Shown here: piece by piece, positions 52,236 through 62,345 of the stretch
Layout of the letters: every line of letters begins with the position of its first letter
Numbering within the stretch: position 1 is the stretch's first letter
NCBI GenBank assembly: GCA_023634235.1
Contig: JAMKCF010000018.1
Span: 8,258,768-8,322,767 of the forward strand
Origin: Pisaster brevispinus
Lineage: Eukaryota; Echinodermata; Asteroidea; Forcipulatida; Asteriidae
DNA length: 64,000 nucleotides
Direction of reading: 5' to 3'
Made by a program: the position numbers and the translations under genes
Notes under the pieces: model-generated
The model's database searches: none
What the model was told of the DNA's origin: nothing
What the model saw: the letters and a program-made list of their open reading frames with translations, nothing else

Positions 52236-52400
52236 CTTGGCCCATTTTATGGAGTTCCTTAAACACAAAAAAAGCAAAGCACAAACTGGTTATGCTTACC
52301 AGAAAAAAGGTTACCAACCAAACTACCATGTGAAGTATATTTTTTGCAGCTGGTTTCTAGCTTGTTTTTGCTTGGCAGGCAGTAAATATTACTGTCTACT
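52236..52400. mobile_element. M1 MITE, left and central parts
   Basis: TTGGCCCATTTTATGGAGTTCC, TTATGCTTACCAGAAAAAAGG, TTACCAACCAAACTACCATG and TTTTTGCTTGGCAGGCAG. A right-end scrap GCAGCTCCATGAAATTGG lies at 52594-52611. Confidence 0.6.
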
Positions 52401-53079
52401 TCAGTTGCATTACCTGACATTTACATTTATGGGGCAAGCAAAGGCAAACATATTGTTGGGGGGCCATTTAATGTACTGAACCATTCATTTGTGCATTTGT
52501 GCAGGCAAAGGGGGTGTGAGGGTTCTGAGAGGGCTGAGCCTCCCTCCCTCCCACTGCCCCCTTCAGGTTACACCACTGGTCTGCTTATGAGCATGCAGCT
52601 CCATGAAATTGGACCGAGTTCAGTGACACAGGACAGACCCAGTCAGGAACTTCTGTTTAGCACGAACTCAGTTGGCAGTGGTTTGTGGTCTCCTTACCCA
52701 GGATGTTTTTGTGCACGGATGATGTGATGCTTTGCACAGCTTACAATCCAATCCTAGCAAGTTTGTTGTGGTGTAGTATGGAAATTGATCTAATGAGTTG
52801 AAAATGTGGTAGCTCCCAGAAGGTACCCCCCCCACTTCAAAACTTCCCAACCAATCTCTTACAATGAAGGGAGCTGGGTTAAGTTCCTTGACTTTATTTC
52901 TGTTTACGGTTAGCAGAGTTTAGTTCCTGAACTTCATTTCTTTTTACCGAGCAGTGTATATTATTTTTCAAAATAATATGAGCAAGAAATATAATCTGCT
53001 TAATTTGAAGTGAGTTTTTTTCAGTGGCCCGTGACACTGTGGTGTCATTTCATAGGTGTGTTATGACATTAAAAACATT

Positions 53080-53210
53080 TAAAATTTCATAGAGCTGCAT
53101 AAGCACTAAAAGTAGCTAAGCACAACAAAATTATGCTTACCAGAATTAGGTTACCAGCCAAACTACCATGTCACATGTATCATGTTAAACAAAAAGTAAT
53201 ATCTTCTGCT
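53080..53210. mobile_element. M1 MITE, truncated
   Basis: AAAATTTCATAGAGCTGC, GCTAAGCACAACAAAATTATGC, TTACCAGAATTAGG, TTACCAGCCAAACTACCATG and ATATCTTCTGCTCAAGCAGG. Confidence 0.7.
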
Positions 53211-53254
53211 CAAGCAGGCCCTTGGTTCATTCCAATCCACCATATGGCTTCTCT

Positions 53255-54355
53255 ATGGTATAAAGGTAGCTTGAGCAGTTTAGTGCACCGGACTCAAGTT
53301 CTGGTGTTCAGAGTCTGGTTTGGGTCCTGGTGTTCAGAGTCTGGTTTGGGTCCTGGTGTTCAGAGTCTGGTTTGGGTCCTGGTGGTGTTCAGAGTCTGGT
53401 TTGGGTCCTGGTGTTCAGAGTCTGGTTTGGGTCCTGGTGGTGTTCAGAGTCTGGTTTGGGTCCTGGTGTTCAGAGTCTGGTTTGGGTCCTGGTGTTCAGA
53501 GTCTGGTTTGGGTCCTGGTGTTCAGAGTCTGGTTTGGGTCCTGGTGTTCAGAGTCTGGTTTGGGTCCTGGTGGTGTTCAGAGTCTGGTTTGGGTCCTGGT
53601 GTTCAGAGTCTGGTTTGGGTCCTGGTGTTCAGAGTCTGGTTTGGGTCCTGGTGTTCAGAGTCTGGTTTGGGTCCTGGTGGTGTTCAGAGTCTGGTTTGGG
53701 TCCTGGTGGTGTTCAGAGTCTGGTTTGGGTCCTGGTGGTGTTCAGAGTCTGGTTTGGGTCCTGGTGTTCAGAGTCTGGTTTGGGTCCTGGTGTTCAGAGT
53801 CTGGTTTGGGTCCTGGTGTTCAGAGTCTGGTTTGGGTCCTGGTGGTGTTCAGAGTCTGGTTTGGGTCCTGGTGTTCAGAGTCTGGTTTGGGTCCTGGTGT
53901 TCAGAGTCTGGTTTGGGTCCTGGTGTTCAGAGTCTGGTTTGGGTCCTGGTGGTGTTCAGAGTCTGGTTTGGGTCCTGGTGGTGTTCAGAGTCTGGTTTGG
54001 GTCCTGGTGGTGTTCAGAGTCTGGTTTGGGTCCTGGTGGTGTTCAGAGTCTGGTTTGGGTCCTGGTGTTCAGAGTCTGGTTTGGGTCCTGGTGTTCAGAG
54101 TCTGGTTTGGGTCCTGGTGGTGTTCAGAGTCTGGTTTGGGTCCTGGTCATGGCACTTGTGTCCTTCAAGACAGACGCCTCACCATAATTGCTTTTCCTTT
54201 GGATGGGATATTTAAGCTAGTGTTGTGTAATGCACTTAAAAGAACCCAGTACATTTATCCTTAAGGGAAGGGGGTTTGCCCCCGGTGTTTCTGGCGTAGT
54301 TGGCTGCAGATTGCGCCACATCACCTTGTAATCCTTGACAAGGCGCTTTATAAAT
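53255..54355 (+). mobile_element. SINE-L carrying a 31-unit internal array
   Basis: The left part of the head (TAGCTTGAGCAGTTTAGTGC, ACCGGACTCAAGTTCTGG) is at 53262-53303. The right part begins GGTCATGGCACTTGTGTCC at 54144 and continues with CATAATTGCTTTTCCTTTGG, TAATGCACTTAAAAGAACCC, GTTTGCCCCCGGTGTTTCTGG and TTGACAAGGCGCTTTATAAA. The body matches the inverse copy at 39838-40094. What should be one B-box segment has become about 845 bp of tandem repeat. Confidence 0.85.
53301..54148 (+). repeat. 26/29-bp satellite array (31 units) derived from a SINE B-box segment
   Basis: GTTCAGAGTCTGG recurs 31 times, first at 53306 and last at 54122. The 30 intervals are 18 of 26 bp and 12 of 29 bp (18 x 26 + 12 x 29 = 816, exactly the distance). 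The 29-bp form differs only by an extra GTG after CTGGTG. By eye there are no substitutions between units. Each unit has GGTTTGGGTCC, a 9/11 match to the B box. Neither length is a multiple of 3, but both leave the same remainder, so three frames stay open (FRVWFGSWCSESGLGPG-type). These are not genes. Confidence 0.97.
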
Positions 54356-54504
54356 AGGTCTCATGAATCAAACACAGCTCTTCACACCTGTCACAATAAA
54401 AATGAGTACTTTGCCCAGTGGGTGTGAGAAAGCACTATAAGAACATTGCAATGGGGTTTTATTGGTGCTTTTTTTAGCAGGCAAACTGGGGGAGGGGGCC
54501 AGGG

Positions 54505-54998
54505 CTTGTTAAACAGCTTTTTGTATTTTTCTTTTTTCTTTGACTCCTCAATTAATGTTGATCTCTTTCTTGCTTTTTCTGATGACATTTCCTTTCTTAG
54601 ATTTACTCCACACAAAAACACAAAACAAAGTTTGGAAAAACACAAGCATTTTGCATTCTGACCTGGTAAACTGATAGGCTAATAATAGCTAGCTAGTTCT
54701 TATAATAGCACATTTTACAATGACGTATCAGTGCGCTTTACATATTGATGAAAGCATTAAAAAGTATTGTAAAGGCAAAAAGAAACACCACATTTTGTGG
54801 TGGAACTGAGAGCAAGAACTGGGCTTATTACCTATCATTTTGTATTTTGATCTTATTCTTTGCATCCTCAGTTACTATTCATCTATTTATTGTTATTTCT
54901 GCTGACGATTCCTTGGACTTACTCCACATAAAAATACAAAACAAAATTAGGCTAAAAAAAAAACCACAAGCATTTTTGTTATTCTGACATGGTAAGCT
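54505..54998. repeat. Local duplication of a block of about 165 bp
   Basis: TTTTGTATTTT(T/G), TTTGACTCCTCA or TTTGCATCCTCA, ACTCCACACAAAAACACAAAAC, CACAAGCATTTT and ATTCTGACCTGGTAAAC occur at 54505-54672 and again, diverged, at 54836-54998. No coding. Confidence 0.7.
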
Positions 54999-54999
54999 T

Positions 55000-55430
55000 A
55001 AACCACGAAATCATTTTTTTTTAACTTAAAAAGGCAAAAAGAAATACAAAATTTCTTTAAAACAAAAGTAAAAGCTGTTGTGAATTAGCGGAAGGAATGC
55101 TGACATGTCACCCATAAATCCTTCAACTCTGCCGGCAAATCAAAAAATAGTCTCAGGAAATTTCACTTACTCCAGCTCCGAGAAAATTAAAAGAGATGGG
55201 TTACTTTTACTACAAGTGTTGTTTTTATGTCAATGGATTGACAGAGACAGATTAAGTGCTACAATAATTAGAACATGCTTTCAAGACTAGTAACAATTCA
55301 TTGATCAAATATGAAAATCCTTTGAATATAATCCACTTACAGCAGTTTTTTAGTTGTGTTTACTGATGGCTGATATAAATTCTGAACCCCTATGTTCCGA
55401 CAACTATGTTCCGAAATACTCCTGTAATTT
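55000..55430. other. No gene recognised
   Basis: AT-rich. A TATGTTCCGA direct repeat (55390-55415) precedes the telomere-like motif. Confidence 0.4.
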
Positions 55431-55440
55431 ATTAGCTATA

Positions 55441-55466
55441 GGGTTAGGGTTAGGGTTAGGATTAGG
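55441..55466 (+). repeat. Interstitial telomere-like repeat (GGGTTA)n
   Basis: GGGTTAGGGTTAGGGTTAGG then ATTAGG: four TTAGG-type units matching the canonical animal telomere hexamer. Short scraps also occur at 14947-14961 and, inverted, at 16018-16040 (TCTCTAACCCTGTCTCTAAC). Confidence 0.8.
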
Positions 55467-55879
55467 AAAGGCTGTCAGAACACCATTTTACCACAAAGTC
55501 AGAGACTTGTAATTTTGTAGATCACAAAACTGAATAGATCTTGGAGCCCCTCTTTAATATTTTACGCTCCAAAACTCTGCCATTATGAAAACCCTTTCTC
55601 TACACAACCAATTAACTAACAACATGTTGTGAACCATTCATCACTGTTGACACTTTTTACTGGGGTGCCAAATCTCCAACATTTTTCGGCTGTCAAGTCC
55701 AAGGGAAAAACACAAGCTTTGTTCAACTTCCTGGCCTCAGGGCTCTGGTCTAAACCTTCAACGTTTTTGGTTCATGTTTCTTTTCACGTTCAATTTCAAG
55801 ACAAGGTGTAGATTGCTTGTAAATGCTCTTTTACATGTAAAAGCTTAATTGGATAAAAGATCGCCGCCAAGTTTTGAAA

Positions 55880-56270
55880 CAGCTGTTTTAAAAGCACGGT
55901 ATACTTTTGGTTGTTGTTAAAGACCAGTATCCTCACTTGGTGTATCCCAACATATGCATAAAATAACAAGCCTGTCAAAATGTTGGCTCGATTGGCCATC
56001 GAACTTACAAGAAAGTAATGAAAGAAAAAACAGCCTTGTTGCATAGAATAGTGTGCTTTCAGATGTCTGAGAAAGGCTTCATGCCTAAAGCCTTTCTCAG
56101 ACTCAATTTGGGGTGAAAATTACCTCTTTCTCTAAAACTACATTACTTCAAAGGGAGTTGTTTCTAACAATGTTTTGTAACATCAACAGCTCTCCAGTGC
56201 TTTTTTTACCAAATACATTTTTATGGTCATTAACTTGTGGAGTAATTACCAAAAGTACACCCTGCCTTTA
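55880..56270 (-). mobile_element. P-family repeat, inverse
   Basis: The inverse order of P landmarks, with hairpin core GAGAAAGGCTTCATGCCTAAAGCCTTTCTC (56066-56098), GGAGTTGTTTCTAACAATG and AGCTCTCCAGTGC. It ends at CCTGCCTTTA about 56270. Confidence 0.75.
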
Positions 56271-56625
56271 AAGGCAAAGTATACCTTTGGTTTTTATGTT
56301 CAATTATTTCAATACTTTTTAGATGTAGAGGTATACAACTAAGCTGTGAAAACAACAGGTGGTAGCGTTTCTGAGATATCGCCGAAAATCCGGAACAATT
56401 ATGTCCATGCATAAAGAAAAATCCGTAATTGGAATACACAATCTGAGATTCAAATTTTGGGGGACAAAAACTGACATCTTTTTCCATAATCACATTAATT
56501 CGAAGTGAAATGATTCTCAAAATGCTTTATACTATAGAAAGCTGTTGTACTTCTAACCAAGTAAGTTTTTTTATTGCAAATAATTTCAAGAGTGATTACC
56601 AATCGTATACCTGCTCTTTAAAGGA
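56265..56625 (+). mobile_element. P-related element
   Basis: AAAGGCAAAGTATACCTTTGG at the left pairs with the inverse end TATACCTGCTCTTTAAAGG near 56605. The interior has GCCGAAAATCCGG, ACAAAAACTGACATC and GCTTTATACTATAGAAAGC. Ends are shared with the P family; the centre differs. Confidence 0.65.
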
Positions 56626-56770
56626 TATGCAAAACATTGGTAAAAATATTGAAAATATAAATCTTCACAGATTGAATATAACTTGCATGTTGTAAAGATG
56701 GTCATGGTAGAAATAGTTTTGCTTGAAATGCTATAATTTTTATGAAATGAGTAAAACAATTAGCTTGATT
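56626..56770. repeat. Y-family dispersed repeat
   Basis: AAACATTGGTAAAAATATTG, CTTCACAGATTGAATATAAC, TTGCATGTTGTAAAGATGG and AAATAGTTTTGCTTGAAATG. Confidence 0.6.
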
Positions 56771-56781
56771 TTGTACGATAT

Positions 56782-57005
56782 TTTTTACTTGATTAATCAA
56801 TTCATTATTTATTTACTAAATGAGGTTTTTTTTCAAGTGCTTTATACTCTCATGTTAAGTTAAAGTTTCTGCAAAGTTTTTTATGTCTCAGATTTTTACT
56901 TGATTAATCAATTTATTATTTATTTACTAAATGAGTTGGGTTTTTTTCAAGTGCTTTATACTCTCATGTTAAGTTAAAGTTTCTGCGAAGTTTTTTATGT
57001 CTCAG
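56782..57005. repeat. Recent tandem duplication of about 112 bp
   Basis: TTTTTACTTGATTAATCAAT, TTATTTACTAAATGAG, CAAGTGCTTTATACTCTCATG, TTAAAGTTTCTGC and TTTTTTATGTCTCAGATTTT occur twice head to tail (from 56782 and 56893), differing by a handful of bases. Confidence 0.92.
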
Positions 57006-57835
57006 ATTTTGCAACTATTTAACTGCATAATTTTTTTTCCCTGTTACAAAATTTGTAATTGATTTTTCCCCCCTTCTAGAGAAGCTTAGTTTAGCCTACA
57101 TTTCCCTAATTCATTACAAATGTTTTTAGTAACAATACTAAACCATGAATATGTATTTGGCATAAATTCTGCAAAGTCATCACTCAGGACAAAAGTGAAA
57201 AAAAAACCTTGATAAGACTTCAAAGTGAAAGCTTTTTTTGTTGTTGCTCCGCACGCAGTTTGTTGATTTATTAACAGGACAGTTGTGTGTTCAACAGACA
57301 CCTTTTCAATCACAATCTAATGCCTTATGCATCATTAAATGAAAATAAAACCGACCTTTAAAAAAAACTGTCTTCAACTTTACTCTTCTTAACTTCATGA
57401 AATCACTTTTAGAGAGGGCATGTTTTTACAGTCACTGGGTGTTATAAAACTTTTATGGAATGCCCACGGGACATTTTAAGCAATTTAAAAACTTTAGAAT
57501 GTTTAATAGTATGGTAGAACAATTGTTTTCTCCAACATGTAGCCTTGAGTTGTTGAGATAAAATGATCATTTGATTGCATCACTTAAGGAAACATATGTT
57601 AACCTCAAACCTACACTGTCTGTGAACTTTTTTACCCTGTGATGGTCTCAAGAAATAGAAAAAGAGTTACTTTCTCTAGTTCTCTAGACAAATTCATGTA
57701 AGATCGAATCCGGGTTGAGAAACTAGCCCTTCGTACTCCAAAAGATTGAGATGGTTTCTGGAATGCTAAGGCCCAATGAACTAGGGTTATAAAAGCATGG
57801 AGCTCCGTGATAATACAGTAAGGGCCTTGAGGGTT
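57006..57835. other. No gene recognised
   Basis: AT-rich sequence with no supportable exon. A minus-strand frame at 57086-57313 is open without other support. Confidence 0.45.
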
Positions 57836-57837
57836 AT

Positions 57838-57912
57838 GTCATGGCTGAGTGGTCAAGCTCTGGTGTTTCTAATCAGCAGATCGTGGGTTCGAGTCCCGGT
57901 CTTGACACTCTT
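57838..57912 (+). mobile_element. SINE-L head, short
   Basis: GTCATGGCTGAGTGGTCAAGC, TCTGGTGTTTCTAATCAGCAG and GTGGGTTCGAGTCCCGG, then CTTGACACTC. The middle of the D-arm to anticodon region is deleted and the body is missing. Confidence 0.75.
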
Positions 57913-58860
57913 GTGTTCTTAAGTATATAAGACATCAAACTGTTATCTTTTATTTCAACTGTGTTGCATTTTGATACATTTAGCTGGGTTTCCATTCTAG
58001 CTGTATTGCATTTTGCTGTGTTTAGCAGACCGCCCACAGAACATCTGATGGTGGTTAGGGTTATGGAATGTTTAGGATCCCAGTGTTGTTAGTTTTTGGT
58101 TAACCGCTTGTTTCAAACAGCCACAATAAGTAATTTCACAAATGCCGCTACCAAAAAAATGTCTTGCGGCTGTCCCCAAATTGAAAGGTTTACAGGGTCA
58201 TGACCTCTGAATAAATGCTGCCATGTTCAATACCTCAGTATGACATTGAAGGATTTAATAGTCACTGGTGTATTATTTGTCAAATCATAGGGACACCTGA
58301 GAATAGGACCGCAAGGCGCTAGGGATCTTATCTCCTTCAAATCTAAGTGAAATTAAGGCTTATCTTAGATCCACAGATGATTTCACAGTGGCGAGATCTC
58401 CAGGGAACAATCGCACTAAGAAAGAGAATGTAGACTGTTTAAGATTAGAAGGGGTAAGGTTTGGGGTTGGGGTGGGGACAGGGAAACGTCCCCACCATTT
58501 GATGAGAAATTGGTAAAGAGTTCTGCCGTAAAGATAGACTTCCTGTACCAGTCATCTTTTCAACCAAACAGGGGTACATAACTACATCTTGATTGTGGTG
58601 ATCTAGGGATCACTTCAAATAGCAAGGATAGGCCTAGTTAGGGCCTAAAGATAGTGCTGCAAAGGCTGCCGGACAGTTAAAGTAGGGGGGGGGTGGGTGC
58701 TATGATGAAGTAATTTCTCCCTAACTGCTGGTTCATTAAGAGAGCGGAACCTTGGGAAGAGATTTGATGGTTTTGCAGTTTCCTTGCAATGAACCCCCCC
58801 CCCTCCCCTTACCCCCTACTTTTGAAATATCTTTCCAACTATATTCAATTCAAAACAAAT
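57913..58860. other. No gene recognised
   Basis: Mixed composition, with a G-run at 58687-58696 and a C-run at about 58794-58804. No exon or repeat family recognised. Confidence 0.4.
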
Positions 58861-58865
58861 GCTTA

Positions 58866-59031
58866 AGGCCCCGCTCCTACTTCCTGCAAATGCAAATGCA
58901 ATGCAAACTTTGACGACGCAAATTAGCAACGAACAATTGCGCAAGAGTTGAGCTGTGCTCAACTCTTGCGAAACAGTCGCAGCAAAAACAGAGCTGTGAC
59001 GTCAAATTTGGAAGTATGAATCAGCCTTTAT
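58866..59031. mobile_element. Foldback element with perfect 12-bp core stem
   Basis: Outer ends AAGGCCCCGCTCCTACTTCC and GGAAGTATGAATCAGCCTTTA are imperfect inverses. The core CGCAAGAGTTGAGC, TGTG, CTCAACTCTTGCG forms a near-perfect hairpin at 58939-58970. Noncoding MITE-like element. Confidence 0.65.
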
Positions 59032-59197
59032 ACAGCCAAAGTACCCAATCGGAAGGTAACATGCCCCTTTGACATGCTTTTCAAGAGTAAATACACTATA
59101 AATTCCCTCTTAACTGTTCCTATAACTATTCCATGCTGATGCAATGCAGTTAAATTCAATGTGACAATGTAATGCTGTAACCTGAAACGGCTACGTT

Positions 59198-59389
59198 GTG
59201 CTCAGCCCAGACTTTAGTAAACATGAATCTCGTACAATATTACTAGAAATTGAACCTGACGAGAGATCGTCGGCTGAAATTACCTCGATAGATACTCGGT
59301 TTTCCCAAGAACAGCTGGACCTGTTATCTAAAAAGAAACTCGTTTTTGAGAGCAAAAATATATCACCAAATAAAACAACTTCAATATGA
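59198..59389 (+). CDS. Possible exon or gene fragment, unknown
   Basis: An open plus-strand frame ends in TGA at 59387. It encodes about 63 hydrophilic residues such as KHESRTILLEIEPDERSSAE, RFSQEQLDLLSKKKL and SKNISPNKTTSI. Composition looks coding-like (acidic, Ser- and Lys-rich). GTGCTCAG ahead of about 59206 could be an acceptor, but no polypyrimidine tract stands before it. A TGA is in frame about 20 bases upstream. A family Z scrap follows downstream. No family recognised. Confidence 0.25.
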   Translation: MLSPDFSKHESRTILLEIEPDERSSAEITSIDTRFSQEQLDLLSKKKLVFESKNISPNKTTSI

Positions 59390-59429
59390 GAGGTTTTGCA
59401 GGGTGTTGTATCAATGAATGGTTTGTGGT

Positions 59430-59520
59430 GACGGTACACCATCCAGGCCTGGAGCTGGGCTTGAATTTGCCAGTGAAAATCCACAAGACTGCAGGGCTTG
59501 TTGCTCAAAAAGCTTACTGT
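59430..59520 (-). repeat. Family Z scrap, inverse
   Basis: TCCACAAGACTGCAGGGCTTG then TTGCTC is the inverse of the landmark GAGCTACAAGCCCTGCAGTCC at 30031. GCCAGTGAAAATCC and CAGGCCTGGAGCTGG also fit. Confidence 0.45.
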
Positions 59521-59589
59521 AACATAATTTTTGTAACAAGACCCGAATTGAAACTAGAAAAAATGCCTACACAGTTTAACAAATGAACT

Positions 59590-60680
59590 GTAATTTACAG
59601 AAATGGCTGCTTAAAGCAAAGTACAACATTTTGTCAAAGCCCAGTATTCACATTTTGTCTGACCCAACCTATTACAAAAATAACAAACCTACGAAAGTTT
59701 AAGCTCAATCGGTTATCGGAGTCAAAAGATAATAGTGAACACCCTATCGACTTTTGGACTTGAGAGATAAAAACTAACTGTTTGACTCGTTTCTCAAAAA
59801 CTATAGCAATTCAGGCAAAAATATTCAATGTGAAGTTTCCGCCATGACTATCTTTACACCATATAAGTTCAGTGCAAATCTGTAAGCATTCGTAGGTACA
59901 GAAACTACGGTTCTAACAAGAACCGTACTTGTTTTTGCAACTTTTCAACTAAAAATATCAGCAAGGGAAGATGTTGTGAAGCAAGGATTGGGGAGGATTG
60001 AGAAGTGAGAAGGTGGAATGCAGAGAAGCTGCTACGGGGAAGGGGGGCAATTAAAAGGGTACAAAGAAGCTTTGAAGAAATAGTCTGAACAAATTTGGCC
60101 GTGAAGTTATAATTTGAGAACCCATGCCTCTTGCCTTGGAACTAATTGCATGACTAACAACGCAACAAATTAACAAATTGCTAGCAGGAACTTGGAACTA
60201 AATTGACAATTTGGGGAGAGTCCTTTTCAATTATCGTGCACTTCCTAAAAATCCAATGCACCATGCACTTCTGGAGATGAATGAGAATATGGTCAAAACA
60301 ACACCAGAATGGTATTTCAAAAAGACCCACACACAGAAATATTTGTTAGTTTGAGAAATGCAAGGTGCATTCAATGAGTGGTGCCGCTAGACTCTAAAGT
60401 TTAAGAGTGGGGTGGGAATAAGGGGCAGAGAAAAAAAATCTTTTAGGGGGGGGGGATCAATAGAATGTCTGATTACCAATTATGACTGATTAAAATAAAT
60501 GCCTGTGGGAGTGTGAAGAGAAATGGCATGAGATTATTACAAAACAAAGGAATGTAATGACAGAAAGGTAGGGGTATAGATTGGTTTTTGCCGTAAACGT
60601 AATGCTGATTTATAGAAAAAAATTGTAAAAAAGTTATGATAAAAGTCAGGTGTCAAAGTTTCAGCTGAATATACAGTGTC
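59590..60680. other. Mostly unrecognised; P/C-like repeat words at 59620-59900
   Basis: ACAAACCTACGAAAGTTTAAGC, TCAATCGGTTATCGGAGTC and AATAGTGAACACC resemble inner words of families C and P. 59940-60680 holds nothing I can name. Confidence 0.35.
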
Positions 60681-60915
60681 TCTGGCCACAGTATTTGCAA
60701 GCAGACACCAACCCTCAGAAATCTGAGGAACGATTCCTGCATGAATAGTTCCTCAGATTCTCATTACTTGGGTGGTGAAAAATTATACAAACCCTATTAC
60801 CACAAAGAGAATCCTTTCTCAAAAAAAGTATATTATCCAACAGCTGCAGCTTCTCACCAAGTGAGTTTTTATGGTCATTAAGTTTTGGAGTATTTACCAA
60901 ACTAATGGGCCAACT
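60680..60915 (-). mobile_element. P-family repeat, inverse
   Basis: Hairpin core GAGGAACGATTCCTGCATGAATAGTTCCTC (60723-60752), then GGTGGTGAAAAATTATACAA, CAAAGAGAATCCTTTCTC, ACAGCTGCAGCTTCTCACC and ATGGTCATTAAGTTTTGGAG. Confidence 0.7.
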
Positions 60916-61324
60916 GCATGCAATCATCAAAAATTCAATCTAGCTATACAACTGCATTGGGGAACAGGGAGGGGAGCATGTCTGGGGGTGGGGCATATTC
61001 CCCCCTCCCCCGTGCCGCCACTGGGTGGCAAAGAAAAAGCTTAACTTAGGCCCCAAGTCACACCTGTGGATGGAAATATCCCCATTAGTTTTCATACACC
61101 TGCGAGTGTAAGAGTATCTCATCTGTCAATTCTTTGTTAAAATGTTTTTTTGGTTTACAGCCAGGGATTCATTTTCATGTCAACACCACTGGAGGTCAAA
61201 TTTAATACCAACTTTTGTAACTCAAGATCAGAGGTTTTTTACTCCTGAAAGCAGAGCTGGGGAAAGATTGGCAGGTGGGATGCTTTCTTTTGGAAAGGTT
61301 GATGCTACAAAGTAAATGGGTATT

Positions 61325-61705
61325 TAAGGCAGGGTATATCTTTGATAATTACTCCAGAAATTAATGACCATAAAAACTTACTTGGTAGAGAGCACTGGAG
61401 AGCTGTTGATGTTATAAAGCATTGTTAGAAATGACCCCCTTTGAAGTAATATAGTTCTTATTAAAGAAATAGGTTATTTCCCAACCCAAAATTTGAATCT
61501 GAGAAAGGCTTCAGGTATGAAGCCTTTCATGCATATGAAAGCAGACAATTCCTTACAACAAGTTTGTTTTTTCTTTCATTACTTTCTTGCAATTTCATTG
61601 ATCAATTGAGCCCAAACTTTCACAGGTTTGTAATATTTTATTGCATATGTTATGGGATACACCAAGTGAGGATACTGGTCTTTAACAATTACCCAAAGTA
61701 TACCC
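61325..61705 (+). mobile_element. P-family repeat, nearly full length
   Basis: AAGGCAGGGTATATCTTTGATAA, ACTTACTTGGTAGAGAGCACTGG, AGCATTGTTAGAAATGACCC, a hairpin core (GAGAAAGGCTTCAGGTATGAAGCCTTTC, 61500-61527), TTTCACAGGTTTGTAATATTTT, ACCAAGTGAGGATACTGGTC and TACCCAAAGTATACCCTGAG. Confidence 0.8.
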
Positions 61706-62052
61706 TGAGTCCCTGACTTCAATGGAGAAGCTTGACATGGAAGCTGCAAATCAACATTTACCATGAGGCGGCCATCTTGTTTTTATTCTACTTGTCATTA
61801 TCATGGTAACCAAATAGAGGCTAAAGAGAGGAAAAAAAAAACAGTCTGGTTCCGTTTTAAGAAATTAAAATTGCAACTACAAAGGTCAATGGGTATGCGG
61901 GGTGTTTGACTAAGTGTGCCCAGCAGACATCCTAAGAGTATCACATCCTATTAAGGTGAGGCAATCCTCAAAGTTTATCACCAACCTTTGTTCAGGACTC
62001 TCCCTCCCGCCCATTTAACCACGGTGGGGGGGGGGGGATTCTTTTGCTTTGT

Positions 62053-62345
62053 CATGGCTGAGTGTTCTAGTGCACCAGACTAAAGTTCTGGTGGCGATAT
62101 TCATCAGGATGTGGGTTCGAATCCCGGTCATGACACTTGGGGTCCATGAACAAGACACTCAACTACAATTGCTTCTCTTCACCCAGGAGTAAATGGGTAC
62201 CTGTGAAGGTCGAGATGATTGATGTGGTTGATTTAGCTTGGTGTGCTCAAATAGAGCAAGGGTGTGTGCTACATAATTATTTGGCAGCGCAGGCTGTAGA
62301 ATCCCAAGGGAGCTGAGATGGTTTAAAGAATAAAATAAATGTCCC
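62053..62345 (+). mobile_element. SINE-L2, nearly full length
   Basis: CATGGCTGAGTGTTCTAGTGC, CAGACTAAAGTTCTGGTGGC, GTGGGTTCGAATCCCGGTC (B box) and ATGACACTTGGGG. The body follows with ATTGCTTCTCTTCACCCAGG, AGTAAATGGGTACCTGTG, TTGGCAGCGCAGGCTGTAG and GGGAGCTGAGATGG. It ends AATAAAATAAATG. Confidence 0.85.

Noticed and set aside
53301..54148. CRISPR-like array
   Set aside because: There are no unique spacers. Units are directly adjacent, and the context is a eukaryotic SINE.
53133..54264. Three long overlapping plus-strand open frames (285-360 codons) of FRVWFGSWCSESGLGPG type
   Set aside because: They exist only because 26- and 29-bp units contain no stop in any forward frame. Three frames are open at once and the peptide merely cycles.
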